From IMG/VR virus record IMGVR_UViG_3300037584_000643, positions 1 through 36,015 of that record: a DNA stretch of 36,015 nucleotides; one strand, 5' to 3'. Origin of the DNA: a virus. The translations under genes were made by a program, and so were the position numbers. The notes beneath the pieces are model-generated. The model was given only the letters and a program-made list of their open reading frames with translations, made no database searches and was not told the origin of the DNA. This document shows, piece by piece, positions 10,740 through 19,166 of this stretch; the first letter of the stretch is position 1; the number at the start of each line of letters is the position of its first letter.

Positions 10740-13128
10740 GCCTAGTAAAAAACAGTTAGAACTTGAAGCTAGTATCTCAAGCATCTCAGCCTATAACAAG
10801 ATCAGTAAACAAAACAAAAACATAGAGAAGGGCAGGGAGTCCGAGAACTATTATGCTCGCAACATCATAGAGTCAGGACTACAGAAGTTAAGCAAAGCAA
10901 TACAAGATCATATAGATGAAAGTCTTAGCGGTAAGGTAGGAGTCAAAGCTGTCTCTGCTTTGTTTCTTTCTCAGTTCCCAGACGTAGATGTAGTTGCCTT
11001 TATTGCTTTTAAAGTATTACTAGATAATGCTTCGCAGTTAAAGACAACTGTATCTACTGCACTCAAGATAGGGCAGATGCTAGAAGATGAACTTAGGTTT
11101 ACTAAGTTTGAAGAACTAGACCCTAAACATTTTAAGAACATAAAGAAACATACCAGAGATACCAGGAACGAAGGCTACAAAAGAAACCTTATGGTCTATC
11201 ACATGAACAGTAAAGGCCATGAGTTTCAGACTTGGACAAGGGGTAATAAACTTAAGGTTGGGCTGAAGTTGATCGAGTTGATAATGATAAAAATTAATAT
11301 GGTTAACCTAGTAAACAAGAGGGTAGGTAAAGCAACCACAAGTTATGTTGTTTTCACTGATAGGTTTATGAAGTATATAAGACAGGGTAGATCAAATAGA
11401 ATTGCTGCTTTTCCTATCTACCTACCTTGCCTTGATGTACCTAGACCTTGGAAGTCTATAGATGATGGAGGTTATTTTACAGACAGACTAAAAACAAAAG
11501 CTATCAAAAGTTCTAATCGAGACTACCTAAACACACTACGAGGAGAAGACTTAACAACAAGTCTGAAAGCGTTAACTCTGGCGAGTCAGACAGCTTGGGG
11601 TGTAAATCAGTTTGTATTAGAAACTCTTGAATACTGTTGGGAGGAACGAATAGAGGTTGGTTCATTAATAGATAGGGAGCTTGCAGAACTACCAACAAAA
11701 CCACTCGATATAGATACCAATAAGGAAGCACGAAAAGAGTGGAGGTATATGGCTTCTTTAATTCATGATATGAACGCACAGAATATGGTCAAGCGTTATC
11801 AGATACTATCCATGATTGATACAGCTAAAAGATATTGTGATGAAAAATTTTATCACGTTTATCAGTTTGATTTTACTGGTCGTATGTACCCATTAACTGC
11901 ACATTTTCACCCACAAGGTAATGACATAGCAAGAGGACTACATAGATTCCATGAGGGTGCAGAAATAAAGACTAAACAGGACTTGAATTGGTTAGCCATA
12001 GCAGGTGCTAACCATTGGGGTATGAACAAACATACATACGAAGAAAGATTGGAGTGGGCTTACATAGAAGGAACTGACTTTGCAGAAGAAATTTATAAAG
12101 ATCCGATAGGTAGTGTTGGTATATGGGGTAAAGCAAAAGAACCTTTTCAGTTTCTTGCTTGGTGTAAAGAGTGGTCAGAGTATCAGATAGAAGGATGGGG
12201 TTATAAATCTCATCATGTTTGCTGTCTTGATGGTACAAATAATGGGTATCAACATATAGCAGGTCTTATATCTAATCAACATCTAGCTAATAAAGTTAAC
12301 CTACAAAATGTTAAACAACCACAAGATTTATATAAACAAATACTTGATGTTCTCTTGATGCTACTGAAGTATGACAAGTCTGAACAGGCTGAAGTCTGGT
12401 ATGCACAGAAAGATAAGTTAACAAGAAAGTTTATAAAAAAACCTGTACTTATGATTCCATATAACTCAACTACATTCGGCATAGCAAACTACATAGAAAG
12501 ATACTTTGTTAATGAAGATGTTTTTATCGCAAAAAATTTTAAAAATAATTTTTATTTAGCAACCATGATTGAACAGGCAGTCAAGTATGTAACCCCAGAA
12601 AGCTATGAAGTATTAAGGTACTTGCAGACTACAGCTTTATGTTTCAACAAAGAGAACAAACCTATCTCTTGGCATACACCATCAGGGTTTCTTGTTCAAC
12701 AAAACTATTTCAAGAATGACGTTAAAAGAGTAAAGACTAAACTGAGTAACTCAAGTGTCAGGCTTAGTCTTGCTGAACCAGATACGACTAAAGTAGATAA
12801 ACGTAGACAGGCACAGGGTTTTCCAAGTAATTATATACATAGTCTTGATGCTGCACATTGTCACATAAGTTTAGTAGAAGCAAGCAAGCATGGACTAAAA
12901 AACTTTTGTATCATACATGATTGCTATGGCAGTCCAGCTAGTGAGCTTCAAAGGTTTATCGAATGCGTAAAACAAAGTTTCTTTAACATTTATAGTGACA
13001 ACAATTTAGATAATCTATACCGCCAAACAACACAACAACTAAGTGACACAAGTAAGTTACCAGCAGCACTACATATGGGAGACTATAATATTACAGATGT
13101 GTTGACAGCACCATATATATTTACTTAG
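10732..13128 (+). CDS. T7-type single-subunit RNA polymerase
   Basis: The 798-residue protein is shorter than T7 RNA polymerase (883). It keeps DFTGRMYPL (residues 380-388, T7 DWRGRVY region), CLDGTNNGYQH with catalytic Asp500 (T7 Asp537), motif B RKFIKKP-8-FG with Arg565, Lys569 and Tyr577 (T7 Arg627, Lys631, Tyr639), and motif C IIHDCYG with His729 and Asp730 (T7 His811, Asp812). It will transcribe middle and late phage genes from T7-like promoters and probably make primers for origin firing. Its ATG lies within the last 8 bases of the integrase gene, so the two are translationally linked. Confidence 0.97.
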   Translation: MIEPSKKQLELEASISSISAYNKISKQNKNIEKGRESENYYARNIIESGLQKLSKAIQDHIDESLSGKVGVKAVSALFLSQFPDVDVVAFIAFKVLLDNASQLKTTVSTALKIGQMLEDELRFTKFEELDPKHFKNIKKHTRDTRNEGYKRNLMVYHMNSKGHEFQTWTRGNKLKVGLKLIELIMIKINMVNLVNKRVGKATTSYVVFTDRFMKYIRQGRSNRIAAFPIYLPCLDVPRPWKSIDDGGYFTDRLKTKAIKSSNRDYLNTLRGEDLTTSLKALTLASQTAWGVNQFVLETLEYCWEERIEVGSLIDRELAELPTKPLDIDTNKEARKEWRYMASLIHDMNAQNMVKRYQILSMIDTAKRYCDEKFYHVYQFDFTGRMYPLTAHFHPQGNDIARGLHRFHEGAEIKTKQDLNWLAIAGANHWGMNKHTYEERLEWAYIEGTDFAEEIYKDPIGSVGIWGKAKEPFQFLAWCKEWSEYQIEGWGYKSHHVCCLDGTNNGYQHIAGLISNQHLANKVNLQNVKQPQDLYKQILDVLLMLLKYDKSEQAEVWYAQKDKLTRKFIKKPVLMIPYNSTTFGIANYIERYFVNEDVFIAKNFKNNFYLATMIEQAVKYVTPESYEVLRYLQTTALCFNKENKPISWHTPSGFLVQQNYFKNDVKRVKTKLSNSSVRLSLAEPDTTKVDKRRQAQGFPSNYIHSLDAAHCHISLVEASKHGLKNFCIIHDCYGSPASELQRFIECVKQSFFNIYSDNNLDNLYRQTTQQLSDTSKLPAALHMGDYNITDVLTAPYIFT

Positions 13129-13141
13129 CAAGAGATCAAGG

Positions 13142-13169
13142 TATAGTTAGGGAACGTCTTTTATAGACG
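13142..13169. other. TATAG-containing leader and small hairpin before SSB gene
   Basis: The gap 13129-13202 contains TATAGTTAGGGA (13142-13153), loosely similar to a T7-like promoter core, followed by a 5-bp hairpin (CGTCT 13155-13159 with AGACG 13165-13169). It may be a weak middle promoter for the replication genes or an RNA processing site; evidence is slight. Confidence 0.25.
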
Positions 13170-13202
13170 CAATAAAACGGCAACCAAACCAAGGTATTAA
13201 AC

Positions 13203-13859
13203 ATGGAAGAACTTAAGCCAGAGACTATTAAGATAGTCACACCTAACCCTACTAATTTTAGGTATTCATATCTTGTAACCCCTGATGAGTACAAGGGTAT
13301 CAAGAAATATAAAGCAGAGTGTCTTATCAAGAAAGGCATCATGATGAAAGACAGTATGGGTAGGGAGGTTGATGCAGTAGAACATATCTACTCACAACTA
13401 GAGGAACTACTTGATAGATGGAAAGTTTCATTGAAAGAATACTATCCAGATAGAAAGTTTACTCTTACCAAGAATAAGTTTGGAGAACCTGCACTTCCTT
13501 ATTATTTAGAAGATGATTGCCTAGTCATCAAGACCAGTAAAAAGGCAGGTGGGGTAAAACAAAATGGTGATATATGGACTAATCCACCTGTTACTTTTTG
13601 GGCTAACGAAGACCCTTTACGTCTAATGACAGACGAAGAGAAAGAACAGTATGAAAAGATTAGTCCTATGACAGAAGGGCAGATGTCTATGAAATGTAGT
13701 GGCTATGACGCAGGTGCTAATGGTGTCGGTATTAGATGCCAACCTTTGCAAGTCATAGTAAGAAAGCACGTTGAGTGGACAGGTAACCCAGACTTTCAAG
13801 CAGAAGCACCGAGTAGTTATGAAGAGAAAAGCACTGCGTCAACAGCAGCCGACTTCTAA
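13203..13859 (+). CDS. Single-stranded DNA-binding protein (T7 gp2.5-like)
   Basis: The 218-residue protein begins with FRYSYLVTPDEYKGIKKYKAECLI-type sequence typical of gp2.5-like OB-fold SSBs in marine podoviruses. It has a conserved central part (LPYYLEDDCLVIKTSKKAG) and a flexible tail ending TAADF. In T7 the acidic tail with a terminal Phe contacts the DNA polymerase and helicase; here the final Phe is kept although the tail is only mildly acidic. That is notable in a phage with no DNA polymerase of its own. It would coat single strands during replication and recombination. The next gene begins inside its 3' end. Confidence 0.85.
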   Translation: MEELKPETIKIVTPNPTNFRYSYLVTPDEYKGIKKYKAECLIKKGIMMKDSMGREVDAVEHIYSQLEELLDRWKVSLKEYYPDRKFTLTKNKFGEPALPYYLEDDCLVIKTSKKAGGVKQNGDIWTNPPVTFWANEDPLRLMTDEEKEQYEKISPMTEGQMSMKCSGYDAGANGVGIRCQPLQVIVRKHVEWTGNPDFQAEAPSSYEEKSTASTAADF

Positions 13860-14217
13860 ATACAAGAGTAAGTTTGAAGCTGCCTTTGCTGACAACTTAA
13901 CCAAAAATAAAATTGTATTTACTTATGAAACAATCAGCATTGACTATGAAATTACTTGCTGCTACAAGCCTGACTTTATTCTCAACAATTTCATTGTTGA
14001 AACGAAGGGCTACTTCTCCAAAGAAGATAGACGAAAACATCTTGCGATTAAGAAGAAACGACCCGAACTAGATATAAGGTTTTGCTTTCAGAATAGTAGA
14101 ACCAAACTATCAAAAGCCAAGAAGTCCATCTCGTATGCCGATTGGTGTACGAGACATGGGTTTCAATATTGTGACAAATTTATTCCTGATGATTGGTATG
14201 ACAAATCTTCAACCTAA
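13819..14217 (+). CDS. Endonuclease I (T7 gp3-like Holliday-junction resolvase)
   Basis: Frame-compatible starts exist at 13771 and 13819. I choose 13819 (MKRKALRQQQ), which gives 132 residues and the usual beginning for the family, overlapping the SSB gene by 41 bases. Expected active-site residues are present: Glu20 (KFEAAF), Asp52 (YKPDFIL), Glu61 and Lys63 (VETKG). DRRKHLAIKKKRPELDIRFCF and SRTKL match the T7 enzyme closely. It resolves branched DNA and, in T7, helps break down host DNA. With the exonuclease and SSB it forms the recombination set. Confidence 0.92.
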   Translation: MKRKALRQQQPTSKYKSKFEAAFADNLTKNKIVFTYETISIDYEITCCYKPDFILNNFIVETKGYFSKEDRRKHLAIKKKRPELDIRFCFQNSRTKLSKAKKSISYADWCTRHGFQYCDKFIPDDWYDKSST

Positions 14218-14350
14218 AAATCCTAAAACTGGTGATATGTTTTTTGATCTAATTAATAATATGTGGAGAGTTTTTAATGGTGCAACTTGGGTTGAAGTTG
14301 ATTTACAAGAACACAAATGCAACATAGATGAAGAGCCAATACAAGAATAA
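14198..14350 (+). CDS. Small hypothetical protein (50 aa) between endonuclease and primase-helicase
   Basis: The start is taken at ATG 14198, inside the endonuclease 3' end, giving MTNLQPKNPKTGDMFFDLINNMW. A longer form from 14135 would overlap 83 bases of the endonuclease and is less likely. The protein has the pattern P-x-TGDMF-D--NN-W--FNG--WV, which I recall from small proteins in marine phages; it looks like one short beta-hairpin domain. It overlaps the next gene by 23 bases. Function is unknown, though its place suggests a replication accessory. Confidence 0.6.
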   Translation: MTNLQPKNPKTGDMFFDLINNMWRVFNGATWVEVDLQEHKCNIDEEPIQE

Positions 14351-15932
14351 GATAGTCTGTCCTGAGTGCGGTAAAAAAAACTGTGCTGTCTTTGATGATG
14401 GACACCACCATTGCTTCACAATGGATTGCGGATACACCTACTACCCAAACAAAAAAGAAAAGCAAGTGACCAGTAAGATTATTCCTATATACAAACCAAA
14501 TCCACAGCTACTAAAGGTAACACCAATAGCTTTACCTAAACGTGGAATCACTAAGGAGACTTGTGAACTATTTGGTTATGGTATGTCAGAGTATAGAAGA
14601 CAACCAGTACAGGTAGCTACATATAAAGATCAGAAAGGTAATGATGTTGCACAGCATATACGCTTTCAAGATAAGAAGTTCATATGGATAGGAGATATGT
14701 CAAAGGTACAACTATGGGGTCAGCATTTATGGAGACAACATGGAGGTAATGGTTCTGTATTTATAACTGTTTGCGAAGGAGAGATTGATTGCATGAGTGC
14801 TAGTCAGATACAAGGTAATAAGTTTCCTTGTGTGTCTATACCATCAGGAGTGCAGTCAGCAGCCAAGTATCTAGCAGCTAATTACAAATGGCTTGATAGT
14901 TTTTGTCGTATCGTTATCTGTTTTGACAATGATGAAGCTGGCAATAAAGCAGCAGAGAAATGTATGGAAGTATTACCAAGAGGTAAAGCAGCTATAGCAA
15001 GACTAGATCGTAATGATATAAACGATCATCTTGTATCAGGAGAAAGTGAACTTATAAAAGACAGACTATGGAAAGCTAGACCAGTAAGACCTGACTCTCT
15101 TATTAATGCAGCAGACGCCTGGGATTTATTTACCAAAGAAACAAGTAAACCTGTATCAGACTTTCCATTCCCAAAGCTAAACGAATACACAAAAGGTTTG
15201 TTTCCTAGTCAGATATTCACAGTAGCTAGTGCTAGTGGTGCAGGTAAGTCTACAATATGCAGAGAACTATGCCACCACTTTTTGAAAAGAAATCTTAAGG
15301 TTGGATACATTGGGCTGGAAGAATCAGTACAAAGAACTCTTCAAGGTCTTGTAGGTATTGACTTGAATATTCCTTTGCACTTAAATGAAGATGTCATAAC
15401 TAAAGATGATCTGCGGATTGCGTTTGATAACCTCACATCAACACGCAATCTTTTTTTATACAACCACTTTGGTAGTCTTGAGCCTGATGTATTACTAGAA
15501 CAGATAAGATATTTAGCTACTGTTGATGGAGTAAAGGTAGTCATATTAGATCACATAAGCATAGTCTTGTCTGGCCTTGAACTAGATAATGAACGCAAAG
15601 CAATAGATATAATAATGACCAAGCTAAGAAGTTTGAGTGAAGCAACTGGCATAGCTATCGTATTGGTCAGCCATCTACGCAGACCACAAGGACAATCACA
15701 TGAGTCGGGCAGAGAAGTTGATACATCAGACTTGAGAGGTTCGCATAGTCTTCTTCAGCTATCAGATGTTGTACTATCTGCATCAAGAAACCAGACAGGA
15801 GATGCTAGTGAAAGACAAAGACTACAGCTAAAGGTACTGAAGTCTAGACATACTGGCATGACAGGTGAAGTAGATAAATTATTGTACGACCAGAAGACAG
15901 GTCGGCTTGTAGTATATGAGGATTTTATTTAG
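14328..15932 (+). CDS. Primase-helicase (T7 gp4-like)
   Basis: The 534-residue protein begins with a zinc-binding domain (Cys11, Cys14, Cys29, Cys34). A TOPRIM primase domain follows: ITVCEGEIDC with Glu150 and VICFDNDEAG with Asp200 and Asp202. The DnaB-type helicase has Walker A ASGAGKST (302-309), EES at 331-333, Walker B VVILDHIS with Asp408, and VSHLRRP with His449. Both activities of T7 gp4 should be present: RNA primer synthesis and 5'-3' unwinding by a hexamer. In T7 this enzyme works with gp5 polymerase; here no polymerase gene follows, so it may couple to a host polymerase. The C-terminal acidic tail is short. Confidence 0.95.
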   Translation: MKSQYKNKIVCPECGKKNCAVFDDGHHHCFTMDCGYTYYPNKKEKQVTSKIIPIYKPNPQLLKVTPIALPKRGITKETCELFGYGMSEYRRQPVQVATYKDQKGNDVAQHIRFQDKKFIWIGDMSKVQLWGQHLWRQHGGNGSVFITVCEGEIDCMSASQIQGNKFPCVSIPSGVQSAAKYLAANYKWLDSFCRIVICFDNDEAGNKAAEKCMEVLPRGKAAIARLDRNDINDHLVSGESELIKDRLWKARPVRPDSLINAADAWDLFTKETSKPVSDFPFPKLNEYTKGLFPSQIFTVASASGAGKSTICRELCHHFLKRNLKVGYIGLEESVQRTLQGLVGIDLNIPLHLNEDVITKDDLRIAFDNLTSTRNLFLYNHFGSLEPDVLLEQIRYLATVDGVKVVILDHISIVLSGLELDNERKAIDIIMTKLRSLSEATGIAIVLVSHLRRPQGQSHESGREVDTSDLRGSHSLLQLSDVVLSASRNQTGDASERQRLQLKVLKSRHTGMTGEVDKLLYDQKTGRLVVYEDFI

Positions 15933-15934
15933 CT

Positions 15935-16669
15935 ATGACTTTACTTATTGATGCTGATTGGTTGGTCTACAATTCTTGCTGTGCCTGTGAACAAGACACA
16001 AGATGGAATGATTGGGAGCATACTCTTCACTCTGATGAAAGAGACATACTTAATCTGATAGAGAATAGACTAGATGTATATAGAAGTATTGCTGACAGCA
16101 AGCACGACATAGTTATGTGCTTTACTTCTTACCCTACATTTCGACATGAGATATTTCCTGAGTACAAGATCAACAGGATAGGCAAACGTAAACCACTTGC
16201 ACTCAAGAGTGTTATCAAAGAAGTAAAAGAAAGATATGAAACTGTTGCCTATGAGAACTTAGAAGGAGATGACGTACTAGGTTTGCTTGCTACTAATGGC
16301 AGATACAAAGACCCGATAATAGTTTCAGTTGATAAAGATATGAGAACATTACCATGCAAACTTATAGCTGATGATTCGATAGAACATATTACCAATAAGA
16401 AAGCAACTAGACATTGGTTTGAGATGTCGCTAGCTGGTGATGCTGGTGATGGGATACTAGGTATTAAAGGTATGGGTATGGTTACTGCTTCAAAGACTTT
16501 AGCTAGTACACCTGATACAAAAGAAGCACTATGGTCTAAGGTACAGGAAACATATACTAAGAAAGGTTATACGATTGCTGATGCTATCTTGAATGCAAGA
16601 CTTACAAGGATACTGCGAGAAGGAGATTATGATTACAATACAGGTGAAGTAAAACTTTGGAACCCATAA
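15935..16669 (+). CDS. 5'-3' exonuclease (T7 gp6-like, FEN family)
   Basis: The 244-residue protein is shorter than T7 gp6 (300) but has the expected metal ligands: Asp6 and Asp8 (LLIDADWL), Glu110, Asp112 and Asp113 (LEGDDVLG), Asp133 and Asp135 (SVDKDM), and AGDAGDGILGIKGMG (168-182), the helix-three-turn-helix region. It removes RNA primers and makes recombination tails in T7. It starts two bases after the primase-helicase stop, exactly where many T7-like phages have the DNA polymerase gene. A terminator hairpin begins two bases after its stop. Confidence 0.9.
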   Translation: MTLLIDADWLVYNSCCACEQDTRWNDWEHTLHSDERDILNLIENRLDVYRSIADSKHDIVMCFTSYPTFRHEIFPEYKINRIGKRKPLALKSVIKEVKERYETVAYENLEGDDVLGLLATNGRYKDPIIVSVDKDMRTLPCKLIADDSIEHITNKKATRHWFEMSLAGDAGDGILGIKGMGMVTASKTLASTPDTKEALWSKVQETYTKKGYTIADAILNARLTRILREGDYDYNTGEVKLWNP

Positions 16670-16670
16670 A

Positions 16671-16738
16671 GAAAACCCCAAGAGGAACCACACCCTTGAG
16701 GTTTTCTTAGCGTTGCAACAAGGTAACCACTCCTTGTT
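16671..16738 (+). terminator. Tandem hairpins closing the replication operon
   Basis: GAAAACCCCAAG (16671-16682) pairs with CTTGAGGTTTTC (16695-16706) over 12 positions with one mismatch. A second hairpin, AACAAGG (16717-16723) with CCTTGTT (16732-16738), follows and is trailed by ACTTTC. They separate the replication genes from virion genes. Confidence 0.65.
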
Positions 16739-16754
16739 ACTTTCACATTAACAT

Positions 16755-16768
16755 ATACTATAGAAATA
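16755..16768 (+). promoter_or_regulatory. Candidate phage RNA polymerase promoter for virion genes
   Basis: ATACTATAGAAATA lies 15-28 bases before the GTG start of the first virion-region gene and just after the tandem hairpins. It shares ACTATAG with the site at 7254-7272 and with the T7 core. The location fits a late promoter; the match is short. Confidence 0.4.
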
Positions 16769-16782
16769 GCCCTTTAACTTTT

Positions 16783-16977
16783 GTGTCTTTACCAGTAATT
16801 ACTGACGAACTTATTGAAGCTTTAGATCAAGTGTTTCCTAATAGACATCCAGACCTATCGCTATCTGACAGAGAAGTATGGTATCGTGCAGGGCAGAGGT
16901 CTGTTGTTGACTATCTAATCGAACAACAACTAAGACAAAAAGAAACTATGTTAACTAACAGAGTCCTGGAGAACTAG
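16783..16977 (+). CDS. Small conserved hypothetical protein (64 aa), GTG start
   Basis: The 64-residue protein starts with GTG at 16783 (MSLPVITDELIEALDQVFP). It contains FPNRHPDLSLSDREVWYRAGQRSVVDYL, a pattern I recall from a short conserved protein just upstream of the portal region in T7-like marine phages. It is helical and has no metal or catalytic motif. It is the first gene after the terminator/promoter region and runs to two bases before the next ATG. Function is unknown; a virion-assembly role is inferred only from location. Confidence 0.7.
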   Translation: MSLPVITDELIEALDQVFPNRHPDLSLSDREVWYRAGQRSVVDYLIEQQLRQKETMLTNRVLEN

Positions 16978-16979
16978 CT

Positions 16980-17321
16980 ATGTGTCTTGGTGGTGGTGTA
17001 GGTAGAATGTCTACACCTCAACGTGAATATCAAAACAGACCTGTTACTGTAACTGGTACACAGACAGGAATTGATGACCCTAAAGATACAGCTAAAGCAA
17101 CAGAGACTTTAAGAATAAAGAGACAGAAAGAAGAAAGAACTTATGTAGACCCTAACCTTACAACTGCTGAGAAACTTACAAGAAGCAATGGAGGTGGTAA
17201 TAAAACTGCACAACAAAAAGCTAACTTTGCTAAAAATAAAACAAAGGCAAAAAGCCTAGCAAAGGCTAGAATGAATAGAAAATCACGAATGTCTGGAAGT
17301 AGATCCAGAGGGAGACGTTAA
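16980..17321 (+). CDS. Basic hypothetical virion-region protein (113 aa)
   Basis: The 113-residue protein begins MCLGGGVGRM and is strongly basic towards the end (AKARMNRKSRMSGSRSRGRR), with little hydrophobic core; it is probably disordered. The MC(L/F)GG-type start also occurs in the next gene (MCFGRPSPPP) and in the gp14-like gene (MCVAAFP), and seems common among virion proteins of marine T7-like phages. No enzyme motif is visible. The basic tail suggests binding to DNA or to an acidic virion surface. It is packed between neighbours with 2-base gaps. Confidence 0.7.
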   Translation: MCLGGGVGRMSTPQREYQNRPVTVTGTQTGIDDPKDTAKATETLRIKRQKEERTYVDPNLTTAEKLTRSNGGGNKTAQQKANFAKNKTKAKSLAKARMNRKSRMSGSRSRGRR

Positions 17322-17323
17322 GT

Positions 17324-17554
17324 ATGTGTTTCGGTAGACCAAGCCCACCACCATTACCAAAACCAGAACCAGTTGATTCTGCTATAGAACAAACTGCTGA
17401 TAAAGTTGTCATTGGTTCAAATAGAAGTGACCCAGAAATGAAAAGAAGAAAAAAATTATCTACAGCTACAGGTCGGAGAAGATTAGGTACTAGGTCTTTA
17501 CAAATCCCTTTATTAACCAACTCAATAGCCTCTGGTAATTTAAACTATTCTTAA
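17324..17554 (+). CDS. T7 gp7.3-like tail/host-range protein candidate (76 aa)
   Basis: The 76-residue protein has a proline-rich start (MCFGRPSPPPLPKPEP) and a basic C-terminus with MKRRKKLSTATGRRRLGTRSLQIPL, ending NSIASGNLNYS. The order of a Lys/Arg cluster, then G-(R/K)-SL, then a Gly/Asn-rich last few residues resembles the C-terminus of T7 gp7.3, a small virion protein needed for adsorption and tail assembly. It lies immediately before the portal gene, as gp7.3 does. Similarity is limited to this short tail, so the assignment is moderate. Confidence 0.55.
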   Translation: MCFGRPSPPPLPKPEPVDSAIEQTADKVVIGSNRSDPEMKRRKKLSTATGRRRLGTRSLQIPLLTNSIASGNLNYS

Positions 17555-17555
17555 A

Positions 17556-19166
17556 ATGGAATACTCCGCACAAGGAACAACCGCAGCAGGTAGATATGAA
17601 GCTCTTGTTAGTAGTCGGTCTGTCTACGATAGAGAAGCAAAAGAATCTTCTAAGCTAACTATACCTAGCCTTATACCAGAACAAACATCAGGTACTAGAG
17701 CTAAGATCAAGACACCTTTTCAAGCAACAGGTAGTCGTGGTGTAAACTCTTTATCAAATAAATTATTAATGACTTTGCTACCACCAAGCACAGCATTTTT
17801 TAAATTAGAAATAGATGATCTTGAAATAAGAAAGCAAGGACAAGAAGCACTGCAAAGTGAAATAGATAAAGGATTACAAACAATAGAAAATGCTTTGATG
17901 AATCAGATAGAAATATCTAACGATAGAGTTGCTATGTTTGAAGCACTCAAGCATCTTGTAGTATCAGGTAATGTCTTGTTATATCTAACAGATAAAGGAC
18001 TTAAAGTGTATCCACTATCTAAGTTTGTCTGCAAACGTGATGAAGTTGGTAATGTTTTAGAAATATTAATTAAAGAAACAGTACACCCACAGGCTCTACC
18101 TCTTGAGTTCTTAGAACAGATTAAGAAGAAAGAGAACTATGATGCAGAAACAATGAAGGGTGATTTGGATATATATACATCTATTAAAAGAGTTAATGAT
18201 GACTTCTTTTGGTTTCAAGAATGTAAAGGAGAAAAGATACCAAACACAGATGGCAGATCAAAAGTAGATGTCACTCCCTTTATTCCTCTTAGATTTATTC
18301 GGATAGATGGTGAAGATTATGGTAGAGGATATGTTGAAGAATATAGAGGAGACTTAATTAGTCTTGAGTCTTTAATGCAAGCAATCATAGAAGGTGCTGC
18401 TGCCAGTGCTAAAACAGTATTCCTGGTTAACCCAAATGGCATTACAAGAGCAGCTACTTTAGCTAAAGCACCTAATGGAGCTATTCGTGAAGGTGCTGCT
18501 TCAGATATTTCTGTTATGCAAGTAGGTAAAGCAGCCGACTTCTCTGTCGCAGAAAGAGTTATACAAAGAATTGAGATGAGACTTGAAGCTGCTTTTTTAA
18601 TGGTTAGGTCAGTACAACGTGATGCAGAAAGAGTAACAGCAGCCGAAGTAAATCTTATGGCACAAGAACTAGAGAACAGTCTTGGTGGTATATATAGTAT
18701 CTTGACTCAAGAGTTTCAATTACCGTATCTCAAGAGACGTATGCACTTGTTGGTAAGACAGGGCAAGGTTCCTAAACTACCTGATGAACTCGTTAAACCT
18801 AAAATAGTAACAGGACTTCAAGGTCTTGGTAGAGGTAATGATAGAAATAAACTGATTGAATTTATTGGAACTGTAGCTCAAGCATTAGGACCAGATGTGA
18901 TGAGGCAGTACGTCAATGTAGATGAAGCAGTGAAAAGACTAGCTACCAGTATCGGTATAGATACTGCTAACCTAGTAAAAACACAAGAACAAATCCAAGA
19001 AGAACAACAGGCTGCTGCACAACAACAGTTAATTCAAAGTCTTGGACCTGCTGCTTTGGGATCTAAATTACTTGATCCTAAAGCAAATGCTGATGCTGGT
19101 TTAGCTGATGCAAAAACACAACAACTACAACAAGGAGGAACCCCTGATGCCAACCAAGAAATCTGA
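17556..19166 (+). CDS. Portal protein / head-tail connector (T7 gp8-like)
   Basis: The 536-residue protein matches T7 gp8 in length and in many motifs: an N-terminal helical segment (GRYEALVSSRSVYDREAKE), RGVNSLSNKLLMTLLPPSTAFF, the SGNVLLYL region and YGRGYVEEYRGDL. Its C-terminus is Gln/Ala-rich with coiled-coil character (EQIQEEQQAAAQQQL). A dodecameric ring at one vertex should form the DNA channel and the seat for gp11/gp12. The next small gene starts inside its 3' end, preceded by a strong AAGGAGG site located in the portal coding sequence. Confidence 0.95.
   Translation: MEYSAQGTTAAGRYEALVSSRSVYDREAKESSKLTIPSLIPEQTSGTRAKIKTPFQATGSRGVNSLSNKLLMTLLPPSTAFFKLEIDDLEIRKQGQEALQSEIDKGLQTIENALMNQIEISNDRVAMFEALKHLVVSGNVLLYLTDKGLKVYPLSKFVCKRDEVGNVLEILIKETVHPQALPLEFLEQIKKKENYDAETMKGDLDIYTSIKRVNDDFFWFQECKGEKIPNTDGRSKVDVTPFIPLRFIRIDGEDYGRGYVEEYRGDLISLESLMQAIIEGAAASAKTVFLVNPNGITRAATLAKAPNGAIREGAASDISVMQVGKAADFSVAERVIQRIEMRLEAAFLMVRSVQRDAERVTAAEVNLMAQELENSLGGIYSILTQEFQLPYLKRRMHLLVRQGKVPKLPDELVKPKIVTGLQGLGRGNDRNKLIEFIGTVAQALGPDVMRQYVNVDEAVKRLATSIGIDTANLVKTQEQIQEEQQAAAQQQLIQSLGPAALGSKLLDPKANADAGLADAKTQQLQQGGTPDANQEI

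Noticed and set aside
13771-13818. Longer endonuclease form starting at 13771
   Set aside because: The extra 16 residues lie entirely in SSB coding sequence and have no counterpart in the family; ATG 13819 gives the usual length.
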